Below, piece after piece: positions 34,114-45,639 of a DNA stretch of 64,000 nucleotides. The notes under the pieces are model-generated. The model was not told the origin of the DNA. It saw only the letters and a list, made by a program, of their open reading frames with translations, and did no database searches. Within the stretch, counting starts at the first letter, position 1; each line of letters opens with the position of its first letter. A program made the translations under genes and the position numbers. This stretch comes from Lindgomyces ingoldianus (Eukaryota; Ascomycota; Dothideomycetes; Pleosporales; Lindgomycetaceae), in NCBI RefSeq assembly GCF_010093535.1, contig NW_022985170.1, positions 600,016 to 664,015 of the forward strand. The letters run 5' to 3'.

Positions 34114-35476
34114 TCATTCCCTCTCGAACACCTTCTCCCCAAACTTCCAGACCTGATCGACCACCAACTTCTTATCCTGCCCAACACCCGTATCTTGCAT
34201 ATTCAGCACCACCAAATCCGCATCCGCACCCTCCTTGAGTGTCCCCTTCACATCCTGCAGCCCTAGCATCTTCGCCGGAGTCTCCGTAACCGCCTTCAAT
34301 GCCTCTGGCACACTTGCACCGGTCCAATTTAGAAAATTTGTCACACATTCAATCAGCTTGATACTGCTCCCCGCAATCTTCCCATTTTCCTCAAGAGTCA
34401 ACAGAGCCCCTTTCTTGATAATCCGAGACCCATTCGTCCAGTCATACGTCCCGTCTGGCATCCCAGCAAGCCTCATGGCATCGGTGACGAGGATCAAGCC
34501 CTCGGGATGGGCATTCCAGGCAATTTTGATGCTCGTAGGATGGAGGTGGATGCCGTCTGCGATGATGCCAAAATAGGGCTTTGTGCGGATAGAGGAGGAG
34601 GTTGTGCCGAGGAGACCGAAGATTCCTGGATTGCGGTGGTGTAGCGGCTTCATTGCATTGAAGAGATGTGTTATCATTGTTGCCCCGGACTTGATGCCTA
34701 GTTTGGCTTCTTCGTACGAGGCGTCTGAGTGCCCGATCGAGACAGTTATACCAAGCGAGGTGAGCGATTCGACGCAGGAGAGCGCTCCTGGGAGCTCGGG
34801 CGCGAGGGTGAGGAGTTTGATGGGGGACGGGGTTTGGAGATATGTAGCGCCGTAGCAGGTAGCGAGGTCAGTGAGGCCGTTTGGTGCAGTGCGGAGGACG
34901 GATACGTTGTGGATGCCGTTTTTGTTCGGATTAATAAAAGGACCTTCACAGTGTGCGCCTAGTGACTCTGAGCCGTACGTTGGGTCCCGGACAGAGCTAG
35001 GCGGGCCGAGGAAAGGCAGAGCCTACTCTGTGTTAGTATGTATGCTCGAACTGCAGGGGATCTTGTTTAGTACGGACTTGTTGATAGACCTCGGGACGCT
35101 GTGAAGTCAGCGTAGGCAAGTAAGATGTAACGCCTGTTCTGATGAGGTTTCGGTTGACACGGCGGACTCCTTTCCCGTAACTGACGGTGCCATCTTCTGG
35201 GATAACCGAGAAATCGAACCCGTAGGCTCCGTTGAGCTGCACATCTATGAGACCAGGTGCTAGGATGCGGCCGTCTAAGTCGATGATGCTGTCTGGCGCG
35301 GTACGGGCTCCATAGAGAATCTCTTGGCCATTAAGGATCTTCCCGCTTAGGGAGCTAATCCAGAGGTCTTCTTTGACAAGATTGTTCCCTTTCACGAGCA
35401 AGCAGTTGGTGAATTTGATAACGCCAGTACTGTGGCTATGGGGGTCGTGGCTGTTTATTGGGACGATAGATGGCAT
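34114..35476 (-). CDS. dac1: N-acetylglucosamine-6-phosphate deacetylase
   Basis: Two exons, 35476-35078 and 35022-34114 (55-nt intron), give 435 aa. It removes the acetyl group from GlcNAc-6-P to give GlcN-6-P and acetate. NagA amidohydrolase signatures appear in order: GLIDVQLNGAYGFDF, GAHCEGPFINPNKNGIHN (metal-binding Glu), IGHSDASYE, THLFNAM, IIADGIHLHP and ILVTDAM (catalytic Asp). The start MPSIVPINSHDPHSHSTG is chosen because the frame upstream is low-complexity and hydrophobic, although it stays open to 35617. It is divergent from nag3, with which it shares a 650-bp promoter region. Length is normal for the family. Confidence 0.93.
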
Positions 35477-36126
35477 CTTGGGTAGTATCTCCGATGATAA
35501 TAATAATAATAGAGAAAGAGGTTTGGAGTTAAGAGGGAAATGGAACAAAAGAAGAGCAGGTTTGTATGAGGATGAAATGGAAGGAACGATGGGTTGCGGT
35601 TGAGACAAGCTCAACAACCTTTGAAAACGACGAGAGACCTACAGTACATTTATCTCGACCATGCGCATGCTATCTTATTCTTCTGTGACGATCTCCCGTC
35701 ATCACGAGCGGAATAAATTTCCTGCTAAGTCTCAAGGCAAGCCGCCTTTAAGCGTAAGCTACCTGTTCGCGGAAATGATTGGTTTAGTGAGTTTGTTGAT
35801 GTGACGCAGCAACGAGCGTCCAGGGCCCTCAAGCGGCGAGGAGGAGAACTAGGTTAGTTGCAGTAGTATAGTAGCATTATTGTAGGTAGTATCGAGATGG
35901 TCTTCTTTGATAATGCCATAGCGGGGGTTGTCACCTGGGAGGGTGAGGTCTCGATAAAAAGTGGCCCCAGCGCTAGCGTCTCGGACAGGAATGAATGCTA
36001 CCGTTGCAGACACCCTCTTCTCCATCTTTCATTGTTAACAAGCCGCCCCAAGTCACGTTCAAGCCTCCGTCCGCCCATCACAAACTCGGTTCGCGCCTCG
36101 AAGCCTGCGCGATAGGCCCCGTCACG
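35477..36126. promoter_or_regulatory. divergent promoter region dac1 / nag3
   Basis: 650 bp between two start codons of the same pathway that face away from each other. A CACAAA core, like the middle of the Ndt80 site, lies at 36079-36084, about 45 bp before the nag3 ATG, but with C instead of A/T at the last position. Such a short match is expected by chance, so regulation by Ron1 here is inference from context. Confidence 0.4.
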
Positions 36127-39100
36127 ATGGCGAACAAGCCCGAAAAGCTGGATCCCGTCTGGGATGATCTGGATAGGTAGGCTCTCCGTTTTTCTCCTAT
36201 CCAAATAAAACGCCATGTGACAGACCCCCGGCTAACTGGCTCATGACGCAGGACTATGGTGGGTCTTTCGTTAAGCTGCCTGTCAATGTAGAGCCAGCTA
36301 ACAACGTTCCGTAAAGGGACAACTGTTTATGATGGGCTTTGACGGCACAGCTGTCACGCCGCAGATTAGAACGCTCATCGAGAAACACCATCTCGGCTGT
36401 ATTCTCTTGACTGCCAAGAATCTTAAATGTGAATTGCTATTGTTCTTAAACTTCTCGCGTCCATCGGCGTGTGCTTGGATGCTTACTGCTAACATTTTCT
36501 AGCCGCTGACGCGACAACGAAGCTTTGCTATGAGCTTCAGAAATGTGCCCACGATGCAGGCCATGCCGTCCCCCTGCTCATTGGCATCGACCAGGAAAAT
36601 GGAGGAGTGAACAGTCTCTTCGATGAAATTTATATTCGCCAGTATCCAAGCAACATGGGCATTGCTGCTGCTGGCTCCACTGATCTTGCTTACGAGGTGG
36701 CGAAAGCCACCGCTCAAGAAATATCTGCCTGTGGCATCAACTGGATATTTGGCCCGTGCCTAGATGTGCTAACGAATGCTCGAAACCAGCCCTTGGGTGT
36801 TCGGACTGCTGGTGACGATCCTCAAGAAGTGTCAGCATATGGCGTTGCCTTCATGAAAGGCTACAAAGATGCCGGTGTCGTGACCCTCGGAAAACACTTT
36901 CCTTCTTACGGCAACCTGGAGTTCTTAGGATCGACACTGGATGTACCTATTATTACCGAATCTTTAGAGCAACTAAGCCTTAGCGCTCTGATCCCGTTCA
37001 GGAACGCCATCCGGCAAGGACTTGATTCCATGATGGTCGGAGGGTGCGCAATGTCTTCCGCTGGACTCAACGCCATGCATGCATGCCTTTCCGAACAGGT
37101 CGTGGATGGCCTTCTTCGATCGGACCTCAAATTTGACGGGGTAGTAGTCTCGGAATGCCTGGAGATGGACGCGCTAAGTCACAATATTGGTGTTGGTGGT
37201 GGCACAGTAATGGCTGTCAATGCCGGCTGCGATGTCGTACTACTTTGTCGCTCATTCTCGGTACAGCAAGAGGCTATCAAGGGCCTTAAGACTGGAATCG
37301 AGAATGCTATGATCTCAAAAGAGAGAATCTACAACTCACTCCGCCGTGTTCTAAACTTGAAATCTAAGTCCACATCTTGGGACAAAGCTCTTAATCCTCC
37401 TGGCATCAATTTTCTGGAAACCCTACAGCCGATCCATACCGCGCTCTCGACAAAGGCTTACAATGGGTCGATCACCGTGGTTCGAGACAAGAATCGACTC
37501 CTCCCTCTTTCCAACATTCTCGACAGCGAAGAAGAATTGCTCTTGTTAACCCCACTGGTAAAGCCGCTGGCCGCCTCAGCTGCATCTCGAGCACTCTCCG
37601 AAACTGCAGCTACGGCATCACCGGAACCAGCTGTGTGGGAACGGAGTGCCTCAGTCATGAGTGGAGAGCGGGTCTTCAGAGAACTAGGCCGATCCTTAGC
37701 CCGACAGCGAAGTGGACGTGTCCTTCACACATCTTACACTGCGAACGGCGTACGACCTGTGCACGAAAATCTCATCAATCGGGCAAGCGCAATCATTGTG
37801 CTTACGGCAGATGCCAACCGAAATCTCTACCAGCATGGTTTCACAAAGCACGTGTCCATGATCTGCAATATGCAGTACACCACTGGCGGCGAAAAGCGAG
37901 AAAAGCCACTGATTGTTGTCGCCGTCAGTTCACCGTACGACTTCGCAATGGATACTTCAATCGGGACATACATCTGTACCTATGACTTCACGGAAACCGC
38001 TCTCAACTCGCTCGTCAAAGTTCTCTATGGGGAACTGTCGCCAACCGGCACACTGCCAGGAACGATCAGTAAAAGCCAGAAATTGCACCACTCAAGACAG
38101 CATTGGCTAGTCGAGAACTTCAACGAGGAGCGAGACGCTAATGCGCTTGACAGCCTCATCACAGCGGTTATGGACGGGGCGCCACCCAACCAACGCTCAG
38201 AGTTATCGAGTGCGACGTCCAATTCCTTCATATTGCACCACCCCGAGGTCGAGGAATCACATTTCGTTGTACGTAACAGCAGCACACAGGCTTTGTACGG
38301 GTTCTGCTCAACCTACTTCTTCAAAACAACTGGAACTGGAGTTATTGGAGCACTTTTCGTAGATCCCGCGAGAAGAAAACTCTCAATTGGGCACTCTCTA
38401 CACAACAGAGCTATTCGGACGCTTTTGCAAAAGGAAGGCATTAAGCGGTTCCAGTTGGGGTCACGGCTGCCGAGTATTTTTCTGGGGATCCCCACGGGGC
38501 ACAACGCGGAGCGGAAGCGTCTGCGATCGTGGTTTGCCAATCTAGGCTGGAACGCTGCGCTATCTCGACCGGTGTGCAGTATGGTTGCCCGCAATTTGTC
38601 CACTTGGTCACCGCCAGAGGGTATGGCGAAGAGTCTGGCTGGAGCTGGAGCAGAGTTCGATCTGGTGTACGGCTGGGAATACTCGGCTCCAATTCTCGAC
38701 CACATAAAAACGAGCAATCGCCAAGGGCTGGCAGAGGTCTATAAGCTCGCGCTCTCCGATCCTTCCGCCTGCGGTATCATCCGCGCAAAGCGGCCTGAGG
38801 ACGGGGCACTGGTGGGCACAGTGGTGCTATACAACCAGCATTCACGATTATCGGAGTTTGTTCCTCCACTGAAGGATCTCAATGAGACTGCTGGAGGCAT
38901 ATCTTCGCCAGTAATTTCTCCTGCCGTGGGAGAATACTCGACTCTCTTGCAGGGGCTGATTCTTCTTGGGATGCGACAGATCAAGGCTCAAGGCAGCAAC
39001 GCCTGCTTACTGGACTACGTGAGTGGCGACTTTCTCTATGACGATATGAGTAAGCTAACGTGGAGATAGATGGACGGCGATGGCAACTTTGACGGGTTTT

Positions 39101-39183
39101 CGGCAATGGGATTCGACGTGCTGCACAACTTTGAAGAGGTAAGCTGCGATGCGGCCACCTGGACCATGATCCCGCCATCATGA
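36127..39183 (+). CDS. nag3: GH3 beta-N-acetylglucosaminidase fused to GNAT acetyltransferase domains
   Basis: Five exons: 36127-36176, 36252-36258, 36317-36428, 36503-39018 and 39070-39183 (932 aa); the second exon is only 7 nt. Residues about 20-360 form a GH3 NagZ-type barrel (GQLFMMGFDG, IGIDQENGG, LGKHFPSYG, FDGVVVSECLEMDAL). A GH3 C-terminal-like region follows. The last 300 residues are GNAT-like, with an acetyl-CoA loop in VDPARRKLSIGHSLHNRAI (about 670-690) and a final GFDVLHNF. The GH3-GNAT fusion is known from fungi, e.g. in the Trichoderma GlcNAc cluster. There is no signal peptide, so it probably acts inside the cell on GlcNAc-containing oligomers. NagZ-type catalytic motifs are altered: the nucleophile-loop SDD reads SEC (Glu274) and the usual DSH dyad is missing. 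Confidence 0.9.
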
Positions 39184-40577
39184 GAGAGCAAGAGAGTGTT
39201 TCAGGGGAAATCGATTTCGGGATGACTAAATTACGATTCAGGAGAGGAAAAGATCATTGGGTCTGGCTTGGAGTTTGGGATACCCAGGCGTTAGGGGGGG
39301 GTAGTTTCTGATGTAGTCCATTCATACAAGCCAGGGTGCTTGGCAAGGCTTGCCGAATGCCAGGAGGCTGGGGGAGCACGCAGGTACCGGATAGGTCGTG
39401 CCGAACAAAGAATACTTCCGCGAGATCTCGATGCTCCCGCAGCCCTTTGCGATTGTTTTTTTTCTCTCGGCAGGCGTGATGATGCCATGAAGCGACCGGC
39501 TGGCTTGTCGGGAGGCGGCTGACGACCGGCTAGAGTCGCCGAAAGGGGGGCGTGGAGTGATGGTGGAGCTTCCGATAGGGTGTGCTGATGCAGCCCCGGT
39601 CGTTCGGCTCGTCGGCCACACAGGGCGATCGAGCTCCTGCGCAACAGAGACTTTCTACCTCTGTTGAAGACTTGCACAGCAAACAGGATAGGGAATGGGA
39701 AACAGTAGGGCGGTCGAGACGAAGACAGCTGTCAAGCTCGCCGTGCCGCCAACCTGCCGCGACGGGGAATCGTGGAGGTCGAAATAGAGCTCACTTATTT
39801 TTAACCCGTCGCTGTACGGAGCCCCGCCCGAGCGTCCTCCACCGCCTCCCCCTTCCAAGGGTTGAAACGGCGCCCCGCCGATCAGCTCAACGGCGGCCAC
39901 TCAGCCTGCCACTGCTTCGAGAAGCCTTCCAAGGCCTTCCAGAAGAGGCCCACTATCTTCACAAGATGTGCTCGCGGTTGGTGAAGGAGGGCGCACAAGA
40001 TAGCAGAAACTGTGTGAGGGCATGCAGCCCCCCTTCTTCGGGCGCCCGACTGTCTTGCCGTTTAGCCAGGGCGCTGCCCCCACTGCAGGCCTTCCGTCGG
40101 ACCCCTTCTAAAATCGAGGAAGACTTCCGCTGCCTTGGCAGGCTCTGCATGTGATCCCTTTCGGGGAATCGTCGTCGCACCCGTGCCCACACATGTCCTC
40201 GGCGACTGGGACACGCACAGAGACAGGACAAGCAGTATTGCTTCGTGCGCGAACTGTATTAGCCACTCTCATTTCCGGCCCCAGGTACAACCTTTGAGCC
40301 GCTGACTGCGCGGCCGCTGCTGCCGGTGCTGTTCTGTCTGCGATTCTGCGCTCCAGGCCGCCGCTCGCCAAACCCCATCCCAGCCGCTCACCCCAGCGAA
40401 GCGCATCCTTCCAGTTCTCCCCCATCTGTGCCAAATATCGCCAGACGGCGCCCGCTCTGCCATCCACCAACCGTCCGCACACGACCTGCTGTCCCTGGCG
40501 CTGCTTGCTTCCCATGAGCGCATGCGCTGCTCCGCAACCGATCTGCCTCTCGATCCCGCCCCGGCCATAGACGAGCA
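39184..40577. other. 1.4-kb upstream region of ron1, GC-rich
   Basis: Holds the ron1 promoter and probably a long 5' leader, as is common for fungal regulators. Frames exist on both strands (e.g. 39582-40154 plus) because the DNA is GC-rich, but they overlap one another and resemble no family. No unambiguous Ndt80-type site was found by eye. Confidence 0.4.
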
Positions 40578-42242
40578 ATGGAGGGCTTCGATACGATCAC
40601 CATGTCCTACTTGGCAACCCCAATGTCACTTCAAAACGTAACCGCAGCGGACCAGCAGCTCTCGGTGCCGATGTTGCCGCTGGACTCTCTCGATCAACGC
40701 TCTAATTACGACGCGGAGACCTTCGCTGGGTAAGCAGACCTATCGGCCATGGCCCTCTTTCCTCTGCTGACACTATTCCGCAGTAGCGATGATGCCACAT
40801 TCGGACAGCACGCCATACAACCTCCTCCACCGCTGAAACGCTTCTCGAGTGCCTACGAAGACCCTTTCTCTGATGTCCTGAGTGGATATGAACCTACGAT
40901 CCATCCCGAGCACAATGGAGCCCCCGAGAGCCCCAGCATTGAGCGCGACAACAAGCTGCTCAGCTTCTCCCTACCCAATGTTCCGTACGCCATCCTCGAC
41001 TTTGCGATGCGACGGGTGTCGATATCAATGTCGGCACAGCTTCACGGCATGTTTTTCCTTGCCGAGTCGCCCTGGGCGACGGCGGGCGATGTGGCGGCAC
41101 CGCCAACCGAGTTGACATGCTACCGAAGAAACCTCTTTCAAATAACCGGGACCGTCACCTTGCCGAGAAGCCTTCAGTTCATCATGACCGAACAAGGCGA
41201 CCAAATCCCCATACTCGCCCAGGAACTCACAATTTCTGCCACCGAGTCGCTAGAAGGAAACCCTGTGAAAATTATATCAGTCCCATGGAAGACGCCTGCA
41301 AGCAGCACGGCTGTCGCGGAAGACAAGACGGAGAAAGAGCCTCCGTCATACCCCCTAGATCTGTCCACCGGACAGGATATGGACTCGGAGTATGTGAGTT
41401 TTCCCATAAGCTGGAAGAGGCTTCAATTCCGCATAGCAACGGCAAACAATGGGCGAAGGAAGGAGCTACAACAACACTTTGTGGTGCGACTAAAAGTCGT
41501 GGTGACTCTAGCAACTGGAGCGAAAATTCCAGTTTGCGAGGTCCACTCCGGTGCGATTATTGTACGGGGACGGAGTCCCAGGAATTTCCAGTCTCGCAAG
41601 GATTTGCCCATCAGTGGCGGTGGGAGCACGGCTCGAAAGACTGCGCATATGCCACAACAGCCTACTCGAACATCAACCGGTGATACAAACCATACTAACC
41701 ACAGCAATATGCAGAGCAACCACAGCGCCACGAGCAAACCAATGGATGTCCTCCAGCTGCCCTTCGATTTCAGTGCGAATGATCTACCGCTCTCTCCGGA
41801 TTTCCTGGACTGGAAGATGCCTGGTGGCGCCATGACGGCAATCCCGCCTGACCCACCTTCGGCCCAGATGCCTCCGATGACCCCGTATGCACAGTCTACT
41901 CCAGAGATCTCGAGGAGCGCACCACCGCAACGATCTTCTATGGCTCCGGTTACACTGTCCTTAACAGACGACGACCCAAAGAAGTCAGAGTCGCCTTCAG
42001 AACATGCGAAGAAAAGAGCGACGCCAGCTAGGCCGCCATCATTCTCTCTCAATCTCATCAGCAGCCCTGACGAGAGTGCTGATCTTCTGTATGAATATTT
42101 CCCTCTTGGCCTCGATGATTGGATGCCTCCGGTCGATGCTGTTTACCGCCCGCATGTTGTCCACCACACAAACCTTCCACAGGATCCAAAGGCACTTGCC
42201 GTAAAGAACAAGTCTAAGCGGTACTTTTCCGACGCTTGGTGA
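40578..42242 (+). CDS. ron1: Ndt80-like transcription factor, GlcNAc-cluster regulator
   Basis: Two exons, 40578-40729 and 40784-42242, join in frame (536 aa). The NDT80/PhoG DNA-binding domain spans about residues 110-325 (MRRVSISMSAQLHGMFFLAE, CYRRNLFQITGTVTLP, then VRLKVVVTLATGAKIPVCEV and VRGRSPRNF). The rest is a Pro/Ser-rich low-complexity tail, but the end is ordered (YEYFPLGLDDWMPPVDAVY, KRYFSDAW). Ndt80 proteins use an Ig-like fold to bind sites with a CACAAA core. The Neurospora/Aspergillus/Trichoderma relatives include Vib-1/XprG and, in Trichoderma, RON1. Its place inside the GlcNAc gene set and its length make RON1 orthology likely, but Vib-1-type paralogues share the domain. Confidence 0.88.
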
Positions 42243-45200
42243 AAATCTTTTTCTAGATACCCTATTTTCCTTTCATGGGCTGCTATAGCACAGCCTCACG
42301 GCCGCAAAATGAAGTTGAACCGATTGTAGTTGTCAGATCTGTTGGTCGTTGGTTGTTGCCATGAGGGCGAAAGAGGTGTACAATTTAGCCATACCCGGAC
42401 AGTGAGGGGTTAGGACCAGGCCAGATCCGTGGTTGTATCGTTACCCGCTAAAGGACGCCGATGTAAGGAGTGGTTGTGTCTTGGTGTGTGGCCCGTTGCG
42501 TTTGTCTGAGGATCTAGTCCATGGTCTGAGTTGGAGATGCGACGTCTCTGAGGTATCGATGACAAGATGCAACGCCGTGGCTTGCAATGCACGCCAAAAA
42601 CAAGCTGCAGTCCGAAATTGCTATCCTTAGGAAAGAAATAATTGACTGGGTTCGCAATTTTTGAGTACCGGTATTAGGCGTGGAAAAATACGCTCGAAAA
42701 GCGAGTGAAGGAAACCAGTTTAGAAAGAACGACCGGACGACGGATCTCGAGGCTCGGTAGATAATTGAGGACGCGCACGCACGCAGGTGCCAACGTCAGG
42801 CTCCCCTGGATCAAATGTCACCATGTCTTCTACAACGTCAATCTTTGGGACGGGTTTGAGGGTATTTACCGACTAAAGGCGTTCCTAGCAAGGGTAAGGG
42901 ATAAGGAAATCTTTTTGGGAGCATACATGTCTCAGAAAATGAAATCTGAATGAATTATCGAATATGCATTTGATATCATTATACTCTCCTGGATTCCCAA
43001 GAAGAGCAGCAGCATTATATCCCAGTCTTATCTAGTCAGAATCAATCTTCTTATATCTCAAGTTTATATTAGATTTACGTCCCCTGCTTCGCTCCTTCGG
43101 TCCCAATATCTCACTCTGTCTGACACGCAACGCACTCCGGAAACCTTGCATTTTTCCTGCTCACTGCGACCTTCCATTCTCCTTTCTTGGTAGGAGAAAA
43201 AGGGCGAGGATGTAACGGGGGTTGGAGGATGTGTGGTTCAGTCGATGCCAGCGTCTCTTATTTAATAATAATTATGCACTTTAGCATTTTCTTCTAATGT
43301 CACGTTTCTTCAGCTCCCAACACCACGCCTCTACTACTCTAGTCTCGATTAGGGGTCGTGTTGAACTGCAGGAACCACATTTCGCCATTATTAGAAGCTT
43401 GAATGGGTGGACCACGGTGACCGGTTGGAAATAGCTGGATTTTGTGGACAAGAGGTGGCCACACGTGTCGGGTTGTGTTGGAGGGTATGGGCTTTGATGG
43501 GACGAGGGCGGATGGACCGCCGCGATGCAACGTAACGGTCAAACAGTTCAACTGCAGACTCCACTGAAACTCTCCACCCGAACCGAAAACCTCGTTTGCA
43601 AGTACTCGAGACAATCAGTGATAATCACGAAGCCACTATGCAATTATCTGACGCCGATTATCCGGATGGACAACTGGAGGTGCCCGTTGGTTCGTGAATC
43701 AATATCACATGGTTGATGTTTCCATATTCGATCAAATTCTCCCACCACCACAACAACTCCCTCGTGGATAGAAGCTAGACTTGCGAGCGACGGTTTTGCA
43801 CGCTCGGTAGCGCAGCGGTTTTCCTTTTGGTGGCGATGAGGTAGTGTATCACTGCATGCTGCATCGCGAGACACTGCAGATACACACTCACACACATACA
43901 CACACACAGGAATTAGGGACCAAGGATTATGTTGTTATATGCCTGCCCTGAACGAGAATATTGTCCGGTTGCTCGACCTTCAACGTTAACGTTTTATCTT
44001 TCACTGCATCCGCTTTACCTTGCATTATAGTCCGCTTGGAAAAGGCTGGCTGGCTGGGAGATGAGAACGAGAATGCACTCACGTCTTACTGGATTTCTTT
44101 CTTTCTATTTGCTACGAGCACTCTTCCTCCAATGCACGCCCGAAAGCCACATCCTCCACTCACGCGTCCAACTTGGTGTCCTCAACTACACCATACACAC
44201 ACCATCCCCCTCCCACGTATCATTGCCCCTCATGCCACCAGCTGCTAACTCATGAATCAAGCTTGTTGAGCAAGACTCGAAGCCGCAATCCACCGAAGCC
44301 TGCTCTCGTGTTTATCATACTACGTTCACTCTTCCCAAAACGACCCTGTATGCAACAATGCTGTACCTCCGACGACTGACCCGCTACTACCCATCTCCGG
44401 AGATCTTATCCCCCACAACGCCCGCCAGCCATGCCACTCTCTCTGAGTTCTGGTCACGCCAATAGCTCGTGCTTGCCCCCCTGTATGCAACAGCAACAAT
44501 GCCATTGTGTCTAGAACTCTAACTGAATGCCTCTTTCTCTGTGTCAGTCCTCGTCTCCGTTTCCGTCTTACGTCGTCCCCGCAACCGACGCCATCCATCT
44601 TCACCGGTCCATCTCCAACTGCCCGCTGACAATACTCACCAAACTATCACCAACTCTGGTCTGACCTCCGCTATCCGTTACTCTTACCTCACGTGAGAGA
44701 CCTCAGATGATCCCCATGGTCGCCGTACCTATTTCTACCGTAGCATTTCTGTGTGGACCTATTCTGAGTCTTAAGCCCTCGTTCGTACAGCTAGACTTGT
44801 GGAGCTGACCTGCACGCATCTCTATGCAATGCCACCTACCTGTCACTGGTGCTCTAGACTCTGCTACCCTCGGTGCTAAATTCGGCCCTTGGTCCTTACC
44901 CGGAAGAAGATTCCGCTCTGCTTTCGCTTCGCTTCGCCGCATGTACGATATACATGAAAGGCTTATGAGCCACTACACTGGTGACCTCTAGGTCTTGTGA
45001 TGCGAAGATTCTACAGTGTGTCCACCTAGGTGCCTCCGGGAGAGTATCATGGAACTAAAACACCACTCACAGAAAGCAGACTCCAAACATCCCTTCGGGG
45101 GTGGAAGTTGAAAAACTTCGCCACGAATTGATTTTGATTAAATTATCGAGCCAAGTCAAAAAATGCTGAAACCCCATTTTCAGTCCAATCCACCCCGACG

Positions 45201-45639
45201 TCCTTCAATGAAGAAAGAAAGTGGGAGGTACACCAAAAACGCCGCCAGGGAAGTAGATATGTGATTCTTCCCATATAAATGCTTTGATCGTTTCTTTCTT
45301 GAAAATGAAAATATTCCTTCTTCCGTGTTTGATCCATGAGAGAGAAACGCCTCGTGAATACAGACAGAGATAGATAAAATGATGTCCTTCGTCTTTATCC
45401 GACCAGTCAGACCAAACTCCAGGAATGGAGATGAGATGATGATGAGATGGGCACCGGACGCCGAGAAATTCTATAATTGACACAGACAGAGAGATGAAAC
45501 AACATATATGCAATAAAAACACCCACCCTTGGTTCAACCAGCACATCAACGTGACTCAAAGGGGTATAAAACAGCACAGTGCAACGAACTTTATCACTAA
45601 CATTTCGATCCGGCTGATATTTCATGCTCACACTCATGC
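42243..45639. other. 3.4-kb intergenic, convergent 3' ends of ron1 and hxk3
   Basis: The longest gene-free stretch of the window. It is mixed: AT-rich at 42600-43300, a CA repeat near 43890, then CT-rich to about 44700. Many short frames, none with family resemblance. It could carry an unannotated non-coding transcript, but nothing in the sequence shows this. Confidence 0.4.
43881..43908. repeat. (CA)n microsatellite
   Basis: An imperfect run of CA/TACA dinucleotides over about 28 bp in the long space between ron1 and hxk3. Probably length-variable. Confidence 0.8.

Noticed and set aside
39582..40154. 190-codon plus-strand frame upstream of ron1
   Set aside because: GC-rich leader region with overlapping frames on both strands, no motif; more likely promoter/5' UTR.
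43881..43908. CA repeat considered as part of a transposon
   Set aside because: No terminal repeats, target duplication or transposase frame nearby; simple microsatellite.
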